Of a DNA stretch of 64,000 nt, positions 52,996 through 64,000 are shown piece by piece. The stretch is from Cristatella mucedo (Eukaryota > Bryozoa > Phylactolaemata > Cristatellidae), in NCBI GenBank assembly GCA_009760855.2, contig WPIO01000008.1:11056501-11120500 (forward strand). Direction: 5' to 3'. Made by a program: the position numbers and the translations under genes. The notes beneath the pieces were generated by a model that saw only the letters and a list, made by a program, of their open reading frames with translations, ran no database searches and was not told where the DNA came from. The stretch's first letter is position 1. Every line of letters starts with the position of its first letter.

Positions 52996-53849
52996 TGAGT
53001 GCTTTTGGGATAGACACGAAGCTGGCTGACAGGTATGCTAACTCAATGTCTGTCTACACAATTTAGGGGAGAGGCACTCTTACAATGCAACATTTAAAGA
53101 ACATAAACTAGCCGGGCTGGATTTCACACTTGCCGAAATTCAACTGACTCTCAGCCGGCTGCTGCACGACCAGTGAAGACAAGCCGCGATTCTTCAGCAG
53201 TCGCGGGACACAAAATAAACAGGAAAATCTGGATAAATACAATGGCCGACATATTACTTGTCGATTGGGTAGAAATTGAATGTATGATATCCCTCAGTGG
53301 TGAAGTGACAGCGACACATGCAGGCTCTTCTCAAAGGTCAGTCACGACAAGGGTACATTTGCCCATGGCGTTCGCGCTCAAGCAAGGCGTAGGCTTGTTG
53401 GCTGCACGATACAGACTACTGTGATTGGGAAGCGTAGGCAGTGAGAAATTCTTGAGACGCTACTCTAAATGAAAAAGGGAGAATTTGCGCACGCGATGCT
53501 AAAAGGGCGTAGCAGGAGCTGCCGTGAAAGCAGGCGGCTAAAGACTTCGAGCAATGAAGCCACGATTGCCGGAAACATTGCCGTCGTGACGCACACGTCA
53601 GCGTGCCGAAAGTTATTACAAAAATAATCGCTCGAATCTGCGACCTGAGCAAGGACTCGGCTACCCCCTACCAAACAACTGCATTGATATGACAAGGCCT
53701 ATACGATCCGACTGCTTTCTTGAAAGTGTCGCATTTTTAATAAAGTCAATGAAACGCATCCTCGTGAAGCTCACAGAAGAACACTTACAGCGAGCGCAGA
53801 AGTGACCGAACGGTAACCTTCATTTCGCAAGCTCGCTATTCGTACACTC

Positions 53850-54065
53850 TCATGCTTTCATACATTCAAGCTGCACGGAATCGCATACGGGTTGTTTCGT
53901 CTGGGCATATTGCCCTGCAGACCACCGGATCGTTTTTTGGTTCGAAGTGGCTGGATTACTGAATGAAAACGTAAAGCGTCGTGTTGGACATTGCGTCTCC
54001 TTGCCTGAGGTGTTGATTGAGGTCTGTGCAACCGTAAGCGAAATCTTATCTAAGCTACCAAGCAT
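53850..54065 (-). CDS. Possible exon (unassigned)
   Basis: After the acceptor-like ATGCTTGGTAG, the reverse strand reads LDKISLTVAQTSINTSGKET, then RRFTFSFSNPATSNQKTIRW and VCDSVQLECMKA before a stop. It is Ser/Thr-rich with four cysteines and one possible sequon, compatible with an ectodomain. It could receive the AG left by the 55025 exon, but its downstream phase does not fit the 44492 exon with any good donor. Confidence 0.25.
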   Translation of the reverse strand: MLGSLDKISLTVAQTSINTSGKETQCPTRRFTFSFSNPATSNQKTIRWSAGQYAQTKQPVCDSVQLECMKA

Positions 54066-55024
54066 AATAACTTGATGGCAGGACAGTGGCTACAATATTA
54101 GAAGATTGCTGGGACGGCGGCTGAGACGCATTGACAAGCTAAAGCAGGGTTGCATCACCGACAGCCAGGCATAGAATCAGACCAAGCAGTAATGGTTCTT
54201 ACGAACTAAACCTCCTAGGTAGGAGAGAAGCCAATAGTGAATCAGCAAAAAGTTGCTAATCGACTGGTGTTAATCGCTGTATCGGGCACATTATAATCCA
54301 AGGGCTGTGAACTGACAAAGCTGGATCAAGCACCAGCCCACTACAAATCTACCAAGTGTCGAATGAGCATCGCAGACTCCAACCTAACCAGTTAACACAA
54401 TAGCTTTCATAATGAGGAATTGTTAGTAGATAGACTACGCTCTTACCTCCATTGCAGTCTTTAGGGTTTTGGATTATAGCCAAGAGTCCGGCACGAAATG
54501 GGCATTGCCAAAATTATTATTACATTTAAAGCGACTGCCAGTCTGTGGTCCACATGGCTGGATCTGCATAAGGTAATGCACCTTAAAGGTCATAAGAGAT
54601 CATTGCAATTGCCTAATATCCGGGATGTCTCAAAACTAGTCGTCGTATGCGAAATGAGACGACACCGATGCATTTTGCACTAGCTGCCTTGTACTCGCTT
54701 AATATTCATAGCTCAGCCCAGCTTGCTGCGAATGGCAGCTATTGCATCCGACATAGAGTATGAAAATAAACGCCCCGTCCGACTCGGCTAGAAGCCCGCC
54801 AGCGGAATGGATGGAGCCTCGCAAGGCAGGCAGTCGAACACACCTTATTTGCATAGCTATACGGCAATTTGGTGATAAGAAATACTGCAGCATGATGGGA
54901 TGGTCGAGCCGAGTCTAGTAGAACAGGTTGCTACGGTGGAAGCTCGCCCATAATGATTGGCATACGAGCGCTGAGCACATCATCTGAGGTGGCACCTTTC
55001 GACGAACCGGCACAAACCAATGAC

Positions 55025-55107
55025 CTGCGAGGAGGCTGTGAGTTAAATCCAGCAAACATCTGGTAGCTTATCCCACCCTGCAGCTTTGGCTCGTGATTCA
55101 TAGGGCA
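55025..55107 (-). CDS. Possible upstream exon of receptor-like gene (27 codons)
   Basis: The acceptor GATAGCATTGCAG precedes TGCCCTATG, and the donor is CGCAG followed by GTCATT. It encodes CPMNHEPKLQGGISYQMF then AGFNSQPPR and leaves AG, which joins the 44492 exon as an Arg codon. The joined sequence places three cysteines in a small extracellular-looking module. The frame stays open to 54931, so the donor is a choice based on phase. Confidence 0.4.
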
Positions 55108-55639
55108 CTGCAATGCTATCGCCTAAGTTCCCCATCCTAAAGCTTAAATTGGTGTTAGAGGAAGTGGTAGCTACTCTAATCCTCTGGCCCCATCGGCTTC
55201 TCTAAACAATGCTCCTGCATATTCGGAAAGTGTTGCTTTTACAAGGCGAGCTACTTTTAATAAGATCAATTTGAGATATCTAGGATTTTTCCATACCGTA
55301 ATTCATGCAGCGCTAATGCTACTTTCTGTCCTCTTGTTGTGCAGTGCTCCGGGACGTGTTGTGAGTCACCGCGTGAGCCACTTACCCACGTCTCTGCTGA
55401 CACATCTATCTGTCAATTTATCTACGTCCCCATTTCACGCGCTCTGCTCTAGACCTCTTCCCTATTCCCTGCACTGCAAGACAGTAAAGTTTGACAGATT
55501 CCGCACGGCGTTTGCAGATCCTACGCTCCTTTCACCCGAATTGTAGCCGACGCTGGAGCACTCGAACTCGCGATCTGGGTCGCAGTATGCTTGTTGATTG
55601 GTAGATGTTACCACTAACCAAGTCATTTGATCGAGCAAT

Positions 55640-55767
55640 CATTATAGTAAAGTGCCTAGAAGGAAATTCAGTTCTCCGAGGACTATTCAAATATATTATT
55701 ATTATCATTATTATTAAATACTCTATCATATATTATTTTATTTATTTGCCCATGTACCCGTATAAAC

Positions 55768-55817
<50 letters not shown>
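55640..55817 (+). mobile_element. L2-type tail plus (TA)n microsatellite
   Basis: TAGTAAAGTGCCTAGAAGGA, TTCTCCGAGGACTATTCAAA and an ATT run form the tail at 55640-55720. A (TA)n run occupies about 55770-55817. Confidence 0.65.
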
Positions 55818-55819
<2 letters not shown>

Positions 55820-55829
55820 GATATCTCGT

Positions 55830-56425
55830 GCTTACATAAAGAATGTATCGTACTTTACCTCTAACTTTCAAAATAAGGTACCTGCATCTACCTGCTTATG
55901 CATATCAATCTATAAACATACATAAGGATAGCTCGCACTTCGTCTGTCTGTCTGCCGGAAAAACAACATCACATCGCCCTTCCAAAGAAACATCCGCTAA
56001 ATTCAAGCAAAGTTTGACAACTGGTTCATTTTGCAACATAGCATGCCTTCGGTAACTGTACCTTAAGAATGCCCTTGACAGCAAAGAGTGATTCTTCCGG
56101 GAACAAAAAGTCAGTCCATCGGCTGCCGTCGTTGTCATTTAGTCATCCCTCCCTGGCTATCTCACAGTGGCTCTCCTCTATCTTCTCTCTTACTCTGCCT
56201 TCTACGCCGAACCATGCACCTCTTTTCTCTCCCACTCCTTTAAAGCAACCGCAACGTACTTGACAGGTATGTCGTACTACAAACGCGTCCGGTTGTGCTA
56301 TTTGCCGACTTTGTTGAACAAGGCATTCGACTTGTCTACCAGGATGCTCATTTTCCATCGATTACATTGCTGCTTCGGGATCTTCACTGGCTTCAGACGG
56401 CCTTGAAATGTGAACTCGGCTTGAA
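55830..56425. other. Non-coding, nothing recognised
   Basis: Overlapping short open frames on both strands without recognisable content. Confidence 0.35.
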
Positions 56426-56427
56426 AC

Positions 56428-56600
56428 GCATTGGTGAGCCGTAATGGCACACTAGGTAAGGCGGTTGCTTTCATGACCTCGGTCCGAGGTCGTGGGTTCG
56501 ATTCCTGTGGTGGGCGATCCCATATCGCCACTGCAAGGGGTGGTGATAGCCGTAAAGGCTCTTCTGTCGCTATACAAAAAGAGGCTGTTTAAGCAGCTAG
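56428..56600 (+). mobile_element. tRNA-derived SINE, family 2
   Basis: GTGAGCCGTAATGGCACACT head, GTGGGTTCGATTCC B box, then CGCCACTGCAAGGGGTGGTG, AGCCGTAAAGGCTCTTCTGT and AAAAAGAGGCTGTTTAA. One of the best-preserved copies. Confidence 0.85.
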
Positions 56601-56844
56601 ATCAGGTGGTTTATAAAGATGGCGATGACAGATTCTTCGATCCCTCTACTTTTCTAGTTGGCCTGGGTCACGACTACTTGCCTCATAGGTATCCCAGATC
56701 GTAAGGGTCCCGCGGACTGGCACTTCATATCAGCAAAGCCTAAAGACGTAGCGCTCCGTCTACCAGGGGTAATTTATTTACTAGATAGCCATGCTCTGAA
56801 ACTTTTTCGTTATATATATATATATTTATTTATTTATATATATA

Positions 56845-56985
56845 TATAATTCAGTTGTATAGTGCCACAAGAGAACTTAATCTCTATTCAGGTGCTTCAC
56901 ATATGCCTCGGGGCTCGAGCCCGCGACCTCAGCCAGACTTTGGTCGGGGCGAGCACCTTAACCGCTGGACTAAACCAGCTCGGTG
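56845..56985 (-). mobile_element. tRNA-derived SINE, family 1
   Basis: Reverse complement: TTTAGTCCAGCGGTTAAGGT, CGCGGGCTCGAGCCCCGA, ATATGTGAAGCACCTGAATA and CTCTTGTGGCACTATACAAC. The A and B box spacing matches the other copies. A TA/TTTA-rich run lies immediately to the left. Confidence 0.85.
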
Positions 56986-56999
56986 CCTCCAGGACCGAG

Positions 57000-57970
57000 C
57001 ATTCAATCTAGGACTTTGGCCTTCTACTACAGTGATGAAAGACACAGAGGTTCGTAGAATGTGAAGACTAATGTTGAAAGTTTATAGGAAGGAACATGCT
57101 CATAAAAGTATACTATTGAAAATCAAAAGAAACCTACATTTTATGGAGCAAAATCTCGAGCCACTTGTTAATGCCATGCCTCGGCGTCTTTCTTTCTTTT
57201 TGCTAAGCACTGCAGCATTTTAGGCGGCACCTTGGCTACTCCTGGCAATCAAGGAATCTTCTGGCGTGTGCTAAGGTGCTGAGCGAGGCCCCTTACTTCC
57301 TTCGAGCTTACTGCACGGTTGCTCACTCAGAGCTCGCGAACTGATTGGACGAAATGTCTGGGTGAGATATACAGGCCGCTTGCTGGCTCAGATAGAGGAA
57401 ACCCCTGCGGCTGCTCAGACTATTTTCATTATTCGCACAGGACGTGGTGGGGGCGTGGGGACACCATTGTGCCCTGCTGCATTTGCCTTCTGCTGCTTCC
57501 AGAGACAGCCAGCTGGGAGGCTGGGAGGCTGGGTTGCACTACGTCAACCAACTGACTTATAAGTCAGGGGGTGCAGCTAAATGGTGAAGGGCTGCTGAGC
57601 GTCGTTGCGTACGGTAAGCAGCTGGTGAGCAGGTCCTCTGCACCAGCGACAGTTTCGATGCCACCAGTACAGACTGCCATAAGCAATCTTCGGACTCTGC
57701 AGCCTTTGGTCTGCTTCTCAATTTAAACCGATTTCGTGTATCGCAGAATTACTTACTTATCAGTAAGGTGCTGACTTTTAGCACTCACGGGGCTGCTGCT
57801 GCGTCAGATTGCCTCGAACCCACCCGCCGACGATTCTTAGCACCAAAGAGCAAGGCGTGCCAACGGGTCACTGACGTTGGCCAATGAATTGGCGATAGCT
57901 GATCTATTTTGGCTCACGACAATTGTTGCGAAGGGCAATTAAGAGACATTGCCCAGACATCACTTATAAA
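57000..57970. other. Non-coding, nothing recognised
   Basis: Open frames near 57319-57562 on the plus strand in two overlapping phases show no recognisable content. No repeat boundary is clear. Confidence 0.35.
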
Positions 57971-57974
57971 AATG

Positions 57975-58335
57975 ATAATAACACATTTGTATAGCCCCCT
58001 GGAAAATTCGTCTCTTTCTAGACAATTTAAAATTGCTGTAAAGGAAGCAAGACCATACGGTTAGCTGCACCGCGAACTAAGGAAGCAGGCCCACGCGATT
58101 GTGTAGCAACCGCTGGCTAACCAATCGCTTTGCTGCTGTGAGGTCAGCTCTCTCGAGGTCAGACACGCCCAACCCTACCTGGCACAACGTTACGATACTA
58201 TACAAGTTGACACTGTACACATTCCTACTAACCATATGGTCACGCTGCCTTTACATATAGGTCAAGTGCCTGGAAAAAGATTGAGTTCTTTAAGGGCGCT
58301 ATACTATTATTATTATTATACTAGTATTATTATTA
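57975..58335. mobile_element. Pair of L2-type tails in opposite orientation
   Basis: 57975-58075 is minus-oriented (ATAATAACACATTTGTATAG then GTCTCTTTCTAGACAATTTA). 58150-58335 is plus-oriented (TACATATAGGTCAAGTGCCT, then TTAAGGGCGCTATACTATTA and ATT repeats). Only 3' ends are present in both. Confidence 0.65.
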
Positions 58336-58339
58336 TATA

Positions 58340-59280
58340 TTTATCATAAGCGATGTCTGGCTGCCGCCTTTCACTTTCGTGAGCCAATAGATCCGCCACT
58401 GCCACCTCATTGCTAACGTGAGTGACCTGCTTACGTACAATGCTCTTTGGTTCTAAGTATCATCGGCGAGTAGATTTGAAGTGGTAATTTGTATATACGG
58501 ATTTTGAAGACACCCATCTAATAGTCGGCGGTTGACTCGAATACAAAAAACAATCGTTTGCTCATTACCAGATTAATTGCCTCGAGTATGGAATAGAGCT
58601 GCAGTCTCTTGAGACCGAAGATGGGGCTACGTATAGTCTACATTATTGGCCGTACCAGACCAGTTAATGGGCGGCATCGGTGGCCATAAAGATATTCCCA
58701 CCCTTAGTCCATCACGACTAGCAAGCTCACGGCGAGCAGTATCTGGAGCACAGCAAAGACGATGATTCATAGGATATTACAGGTACAGAAGCGCCTTCCG
58801 GCTACTTGAGAAAAGTAATATGGCAGCGACAGCAGCGTCTTAGCTGTTCCGTATTCAACAAAGGCAAGTTCGGAGAGATCGAGAAAAGCAAAGGGTGAAA
58901 AACTCACCGGCGACACAGTGAAGAAACCACAGACAGCGTGCACTCCATCGCATCGTACAGCAGAGCGGCGGCTGCTGCTGCTGTCGCCTGCGCTCCATGA
59001 CTTCGGCCCGTGAGCGACGAATGAGGTATGGCAGCCTGACGTCCGACCGCAGTCGCTTATCCTATTCGATCCCTGTCAGAGCCGACGCTGAGTTTGATAG
59101 ATGGCTCGCCTCCCCGCCACGAAGTCCAGCCCGGCTCGCCCAATTGCGTACACTCCCACATTCCAGTCGCTGGGTAGCTGCAGCCGACGCCTTGTCGCCT
59201 CTTTTAGCAGCCTCATTTTTATATCGGCTGGAGAGCCTTAGCGGCTGTCACCAACTCGCGTAGTGGGCAGTACAGGATTT
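58340..59280. other. Mostly unrecognised; plus-strand 88-codon frame
   Basis: A plus-strand frame at 58997-59263 (MTSARERRMRYGSLTSDRSR, then FDRWLASPPRSPARLAQ) lies in a locally GC-rich patch. It has no recognised domain, so I leave it uncalled. Confidence 0.25.
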
Positions 59281-59284
59281 CCCA

Positions 59285-59350
59285 CTGCATGACTCAAATT
59301 TACGACCTGGGTCGCGAAGAGCGAGCGCCTTACCTACCTCTAGGCTAAGA
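59285..59350 (-). mobile_element. tRNA-like SINE head fragment
   Basis: Reverse complement reads CTTAGCCTAGAGGTAGGTAA, GGCGCTCGCTCTTCGCGACC and CAGGTCGTAAATTTGAGTCA, close to the head of the family 2 copy at 39480. The body is absent. Confidence 0.5.
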
Positions 59351-59438
59351 GACTGCTACAATGGCTGCCAACTTCAAGAAGACGTCCGCGCTCGCTCGTG
59401 CGCGAGTGCGCCGATTCGGGATTCAACCTAGAAGTTAC

Positions 59439-59567
59439 ACGCACATGGAGATCACTCTCGGGCTGATCGTGTACTTCAGAGAAGCCAGGCACTACCGAAC
59501 CCGCTGTTCCTATCTCTAATGACGTCGACAGTAGCTCTCGATAAGCGATTTGGGTCCATTGCATTGG
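59439..59567 (-). CDS. Possible upstream exon of receptor-like gene (43 codons)
   Basis: The acceptor-like AGTAGTGCAG precedes CCAATGCAATGG, and the donor is GTGCGT followed by GTAACTT; it is phase 0 at both ends, matching the 55107 exon. It encodes MQWTQIAYRELLSTSLEIG then SVVPGFSEVHDQPESDLHVR. The acceptor is weak and the segment lies between repeat fragments, so this is the least certain exon of the model. Confidence 0.28.
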
Positions 59568-59619
59568 CTGCACTACTAAGCCAGCGATGCCGAGCTGTTT
59601 TTACCATTTAAACCATTGG

Positions 59620-59745
59620 AATCTTCTTATGCCACTGACAAACTGAATTCTTGCCTTGCAGACATTCGATCCTGGTTGTCGGCCAATATCCTTAAGCTGG
59701 ATGATGATAAAACCAAACTCCCACTCATAGGCCATCCCGAGTGTG
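59620..59745 (+). mobile_element. LINE RT fragment
   Basis: The plus strand reads LNSCLADIRSWLSANILKL then DDDKTKLPLIG, the segment following the catalytic YADD in LINE reverse transcriptases (compare DDIRTWTAANVLKLNDDKK in the 34215 copy). It is a 125 bp fragment. Confidence 0.65.
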
Positions 59746-59749
59746 CTGC

Positions 59750-60588
59750 TGGGCTAGAAGACTTTCTCTTCTAATTGGCGATGCTATAGTGCGATCGCCA
59801 TCATGAGCTCGTAATTTCTGTGTTCTCTACGATAACTGCTTACATTTTAAGGCTTCATTAGGAAGACTACGTCGGCAGTTAGCCATCATGTCTGATCCCT
59901 ATCTCTAAGAAAGTCGAGTCGGAAGAGAGTCGCTGCCATTTTCTGAGTACTGACGTGCACCACAGCTCGAGCTGAATGTGGCAATGTGTTCTTGGTGTTT
60001 GGACTTATATCTGGGGAATAGGTATTATTTATTGTATTTGCGTGCTGCTATCGCCTGCACACCTGCATCTGTTCGCGAGCGTGCGGGCGAAATTAGGAAG
60101 TTTCTACAATTCGTTAGCGATAATACGAGGCGCTAGTTATACCAGCACCTCTCAGGCGGCTGTAAGGTCTAGTGCCAATTAATTTCATTTCTTTTTTGCA
60201 GAAGACGAATGGAGTCACTACAACAATGTGTAGCAAAATCTGTTTTTTCTTCCAAGTAAAGTATGGTAGCATTCGAAAAGTTGCAACAAGTACTTTTTAA
60301 AGAAATCGAATGTATACATATATATTCAGTATGCATGTATATATTAAATATAGGACAAATTCATATCATGTTGGACGAATATAAGTTTATAATAAAAGTT
60401 CGATTTCTTTTCTGCTATGTATTTTGCATGGTGTGCAGGGACGTTGCAGCGTTTGTAAATACGATAAAATGCACGTACGTAGCTAGTCGGTGGGGAGTAT
60501 AGCCCTCAAAAATCCGACCACAACCGGCCGCCTGACTTGCTTCCTGCTGACTCCTTCCCGAGTCCTTCCCGGCATGCACATCACCGAG
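59750..60588. other. Non-coding, nothing recognised
   Basis: AT-rich. No recognised gene or repeat family. Confidence 0.4.
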
Positions 60589-60589
60589 C

Positions 60590-60785
60590 TGGTTTGTTCC
60601 AGCGGCTAAGGTGCTCGCCGGACCAGAGCCTAGCTGAGGTCGTGCGCTCGAGCCCCGAGGCATATGTGAAGCACCTGAATAGAGATTAATTTCTCTTGGG
60701 GCGCTATATAAATGAACTGTATTTATTATATATATAAATATATGCAGCATATATATGTATAATATATATATATATATATATATAT
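60590..60785 (+). mobile_element. tRNA-derived SINE, family 1, with TA run at its end
   Basis: GTTCCAGCGGCTAAGGTGCT head, GTGCGCTCGAGCCCCGAG B-box region, ATGTGAAGCACCTGAATAGA body and GGGGCGCTATATAAATG end, then a TA-rich microsatellite to about 60785. Confidence 0.85.
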
Positions 60786-60924
60786 CAAGTTCGGTTGCAC
60801 TAAAGATTGGCCAGTCCACAGCCGCTGACGCTGGATTGTTATAGCTGTGCCCCGCTACACTAAGTCTCATTTCACAATCTGGACGTGAAAATCCTCATCG
60901 ATACCTTAAATAAAATACAAGCTA

Positions 60925-61085
60925 ATTTAACAGCCTCTTTTTGTATAGCGACAGAAGAGCCTTGATGGCTATCACCACCGCTTGCATCGGCGATAAAGGA
61001 TCGCCCACCACAGGATTTGAACCCACGACCTCGGGGCCGAGGTCGTGAAAAGCAACCGCCTTACCTAGTGAGCCATTACGGCTCA
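60925..61085 (-). mobile_element. tRNA-derived SINE, family 2
   Basis: Reverse complement has GGTGAGCCGTAATGGCTCAC, TAAGGCGGTTGCTTTTCACG, GTGGGTTCAAATCCTGTGG and AAAAAGAGGCTGTTAAATT. It has a B box of canonical GGTTCAAATCC form. Confidence 0.85.
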
Positions 61086-61209
61086 CCATTTATTTATTTA
61101 TTTATCGATACGTTGGCACTATCAATCAAAATAGACTACGCTCTTCGTATTCTAATTACTCTGACTCTTTTTGAAGCAGTAAGTGCCACGGCTGCAAAGG
61201 CGATGCTAG

Positions 61210-61375
61210 TTGATTTAACAGCCTTTTTTGTATAGCGACAGAAGAGCCTTAAAGACAATCACCACCGCTTGCAGCAGCGATAAAGGATTGTCCCCCACAG
61301 AAATCGAACCTACGACCTCAGGACAAGGCTGTGAAAAGCAACCGTCTTACCTACTGTGCCATCGAGGCTCACCAA
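61210..61375 (-). mobile_element. tRNA-derived SINE, family 2
   Basis: Reverse complement has GGTGAGCCTCGATGGCACAG, TAAGACGGTTGCTTTTCACA, GTAGGTTCGATTTC and AAAAAAGGCTGTTAAATC. It lies about 125 bp from, and parallel to, the 60925 copy. Confidence 0.85.
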
Positions 61376-61379
61376 AAAT

Positions 61380-63645
61380 GAACTTATGTAATGAACTTAT
61401 AAAGCACGAGACCAATGAGTGCCTTGAGCTGCTCTGTGCTGAATGGCTGCTGTTATAATGTCAGCGTTAACTTCAGCTGGATGTACTCTTTCCGCGTCAA
61501 TCTTATGACCTGAATATTCGAAGCTAAGCAGTGCGAGACCATGCGCTCATCTGCTCTTAAACCTATTTCTTTAGTAGCCTTGAAGTACTTTTGCAGTCAA
61601 GACATTGTATTCTCAAATCGAGACTAAAATGTGCTCAAGCTAAGAGGAAACACGTAGGCCTCTAAAGATCTGCACCATTACGTATTGAAACATGGTGAGC
61701 GAGGTCGACCCCATGCAGCAGGCATGTGTGTTGTACTAGTCATGTAGATGTGTAAGATGGCGAGCAATGAATTAGTCTCGTCATCTTTGAGTAGCACAGA
61801 TCCTGTTGAAATTTCAAGATCTCTTTAGCTTAATCCTGGCCGCGCCAGTGCCAGCACTCTAGATTTTGCACCGTACGAAGCTTCTGATCTGTACAGAAAC
61901 TTTAGCAGCTCACCCATCACCGTATCGTAATCACCAAACAGTGAGATTCCGAAACGACTCGAGAGGCGTGAATGCCTCACAGTGACTGTTATTGTTTTGA
62001 GGCGAATTAGCAAAAGCTAGCTGCCCATACAGTCCTAACTCAGGAGCCGGGACTGTGCGGTTTGGGCGAGACAGTAGGCTTCGCTGAGATAGTTCGAGGA
62101 AACCCAGTGGTTTTTCGATATTTTCATTTCGAATCGTAAGGGCATCGCTGGGTGGTGGAGGTTTTCACCCGCTGACTGATGTAGAGACAGCCTTTCGCGG
62201 GTGCCGTACGACGACTGTCCCATTGTCCCGCGAAATCAGAAGTCAGTAACCAACCGCACCTCTAGCCTCTAGCCTCTAGCTTCGTTAGGGTTTTCGACGA
62301 TTTTGATGCGATGCTTCAGTCAGTCGGTGATAGGATCTCGGTGGCTACGAAAGATCTCTTATCGTACGCTAATGCGAATCATTGCAGACATTTGCCTTGT
62401 GGCGTCAATTCACTGCTCGACAATTCTGTGCAAGTGAGCTTGCGGATGGGGCGTGGTGGGAGCGTCGACAGTGACTTTGGGATGGGCCGTTGTCCTAAAG
62501 AAGCCGGCGTCTTGCAGCCCTGTATTGAAATCTAGTTCCAGTCGTTCCAGATCGTTATCAGTAGCGATCGTGTAAGCTCGGAGCCGTCGGGAAGGCGACG
62601 CCGGCTGAGCGAGCAAAGTTCCCTCGATCGCCCGCTTTACCGAGTATCTGGACAGACGACCGCCGCTGCATGAGTATCGTCGCTGCACGCGAAACGCAAG
62701 CCGAATTTGCATCTTTTCGGTCCATTCTGATGGCTGCGACTCGTGCCGTACCGTGCTGAACGCTCGAGCACACGCCTTCGGGAAGCCAGGTGGTCGCAAC
62801 GGTGCATAGGCTGCAGCGCCGAGCGGCTTTTCTCTCGGCGAGCTCCCGAGCCTCCGATATCTCGCCGATATTGGCAATGGCCGCCCCTTCGAGTTCGGAG
62901 CTGCTTACGATAATTCTCGGCTGACCAGCGACGAAGGCGCCCCCCCCCCACGAACTGGCGCTTCGACCCGCATTTGCCGCCGGGTCCGAACGTCAAGTGA
63001 GGGCACCTGTTTGCGAATACCCCGAGGTGGAGCCGCTGTCACGGCAGCTCCTCGCATGCTCGAGATATATGTCCGAAGAGAACGCAAGCAGACCGAGCTT
63101 CGTCAAACAGCTGATAGTTTTTCTTCGGCCAATCTCCGACGCTCGAAAGGCTCACGAAAGATGCCTCAGCGGATAGCGCTGCCCGGGCGGGAATTTGCTG
63201 CGGTCGGCGACAAACTTTCCTTCTAATTCTGCAGCCACCTCGAACTTCTTAACACTAGCGACCAAGGTTGTATTGTCTGTCGTCGAATTGCGCATTGACG
63301 TTGCTCAATTTGACGTTTTCTCGAACCAAGCAGCTCGCTGTAGTGCGTTTGCAATACCAACCGAGGCAAGGCCGTAGATGGATTCTTGGCCAGTCCCATC
63401 TGCCCTGACGTATGCGGAGGAGTTGGCAGCAGCGCCGCTCCAACTAGATTCCGCTGTTGTTCACTTTCCTCCTCCTACTCTCCTACTTAGCCGCTCACTA
63501 TCGCCAATCTAGCCTCCCACGTAAGCCACGAGACGGTAAGGCTCGCGACGAGCCATTTGCTCGAACATCAATCGTCCAGCTCGGATGTGCCATGCATATC
63601 TCCAAGCCAATCTCTGAGCAAGGCCGCGCCCACTTCCTGGAAATG
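61380..63645. other. Unrecognised; GC-rich from about 62540
   Basis: 61380-62260 shows nothing recognisable apart from a triplicated CTCTAGC unit near 62262-62285. From 62540 the sequence is GC-rich and open on both strands for over 100 codons, with a minus-strand reading GQPRIIVSSSELEGAAIANI that looks protein-like, but all three minus frames are open and no domain is seen. A run of ten Cs lies at about 62940. Confidence 0.3.

Positions 63646-63647
<2 letters not shown>

Positions 63648-63723
<76 letters not shown>
63648..63723. repeat. (CTG)25 trinucleotide repeat
   Basis: Twenty-five uninterrupted CTG units. Read on the minus strand it would encode polyglutamine within an ATG-started open frame (MSAFSPRFSTQSLSLGTAP before the run, RISRKWARPCSEIG after it). 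Polyalanine and polyserine frames are equally open, so coding status is unknown. Confidence 0.95.
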
Positions 63724-64000
63724 GGTGCTCTGGCTGCGGTGGGTGCGGTGCCCAACGAAAGCGACTGTGTCGAGAAGCGTGGAGAAAAGGCCGACATCCT
63801 TTTCTACGCGGGCGCGGGCGGCACAGGGCTAGCTGAGGGCCAGTGCTAGCTAGAGCTTGTGCACAGATGAAAACGAGCCTCCATAAACAGCCACCCTCCT
63901 GGGCAGCGGCGAAGCATTGCTTACACCTAGGGGTCGAGGTAGCCTCGCGCACGGAGGATGGATGCAAGTGCGCTCGGCGATTCGCTCTGATGGGCGGCTG
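63724..64000. other. GC-rich flank, nothing recognised
   Basis: Open on both strands, without an assignable gene. Confidence 0.35.

Noticed and set aside
55271-55546. Plus-strand frame starting with a hydrophobic, signal-peptide-like segment
   Set aside because: The hydrophobic stretch coincides with a pyrimidine-rich tract resembling a splice acceptor; there is no further support.

Overview
This is a stretch of invertebrate-type animal nuclear DNA. The evidence is GT-AG introns, an N-glycosylated single-pass membrane protein gene, CpG-island-like GC-rich blocks, long dinucleotide microsatellites and a dense layer of old retrotransposons. No bacterial operon, CRISPR array, rRNA or functional tRNA gene is visible. 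The repeats are mainly L2-clade LINEs ending in a GCGC-flanked tail plus (ATT)n, and two tRNA-derived SINE families. I could not fix the phylum from sequence alone; a lophotrochozoan or similar invertebrate would fit.

The only gene I can reconstruct is on the minus strand. Eight exons between 32779 and 15744 join in perfect reading phase (2757 nt plus two bases of a split codon, 918 residues and a stop). In protein order they give a PAN/Apple-like cysteine domain, a long ectodomain without recognised domains, a run of eight arginines close to the membrane, one transmembrane helix, and an acidic, Gly- and Pro-rich cytoplasmic tail. About 15 N-glycosylation sequons all lie on the extracellular side. 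Further exons upstream (40529-40800, 44398-44492, 55025-55107 and perhaps 59439-59567) agree in phase with one another, but at least one exon between 40529 and 32779 is not found and the signal peptide was not located.

Layout: 1-7.6 kb is repeats and non-coding DNA, including a 2 kb broken L2. From 8-10.1, 12.4-12.8 and 14.2-15.5 kb there are GC-rich CpG-island-like blocks with no recognisable protein. From 15.7-32.8 kb is the well-supported 3' part of the gene, with SINEs, L2 pieces and a decayed hAT-like transposase in its introns. From 32.8-60 kb come the putative 5' exons among many LINE fragments and a three-level nested insertion (pogo-like element inside a TIR element inside a SINE) at 44.6-46.2 kb. 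From 60-64 kb there are SINE copies, a GC-rich block and a (CTG)25 tract.

The most interesting points are the unassigned PAN-containing receptor-like gene, the SINE family that shares the L2 tail, the nested insertion, and several short coding-looking segments that fit no known repeat.
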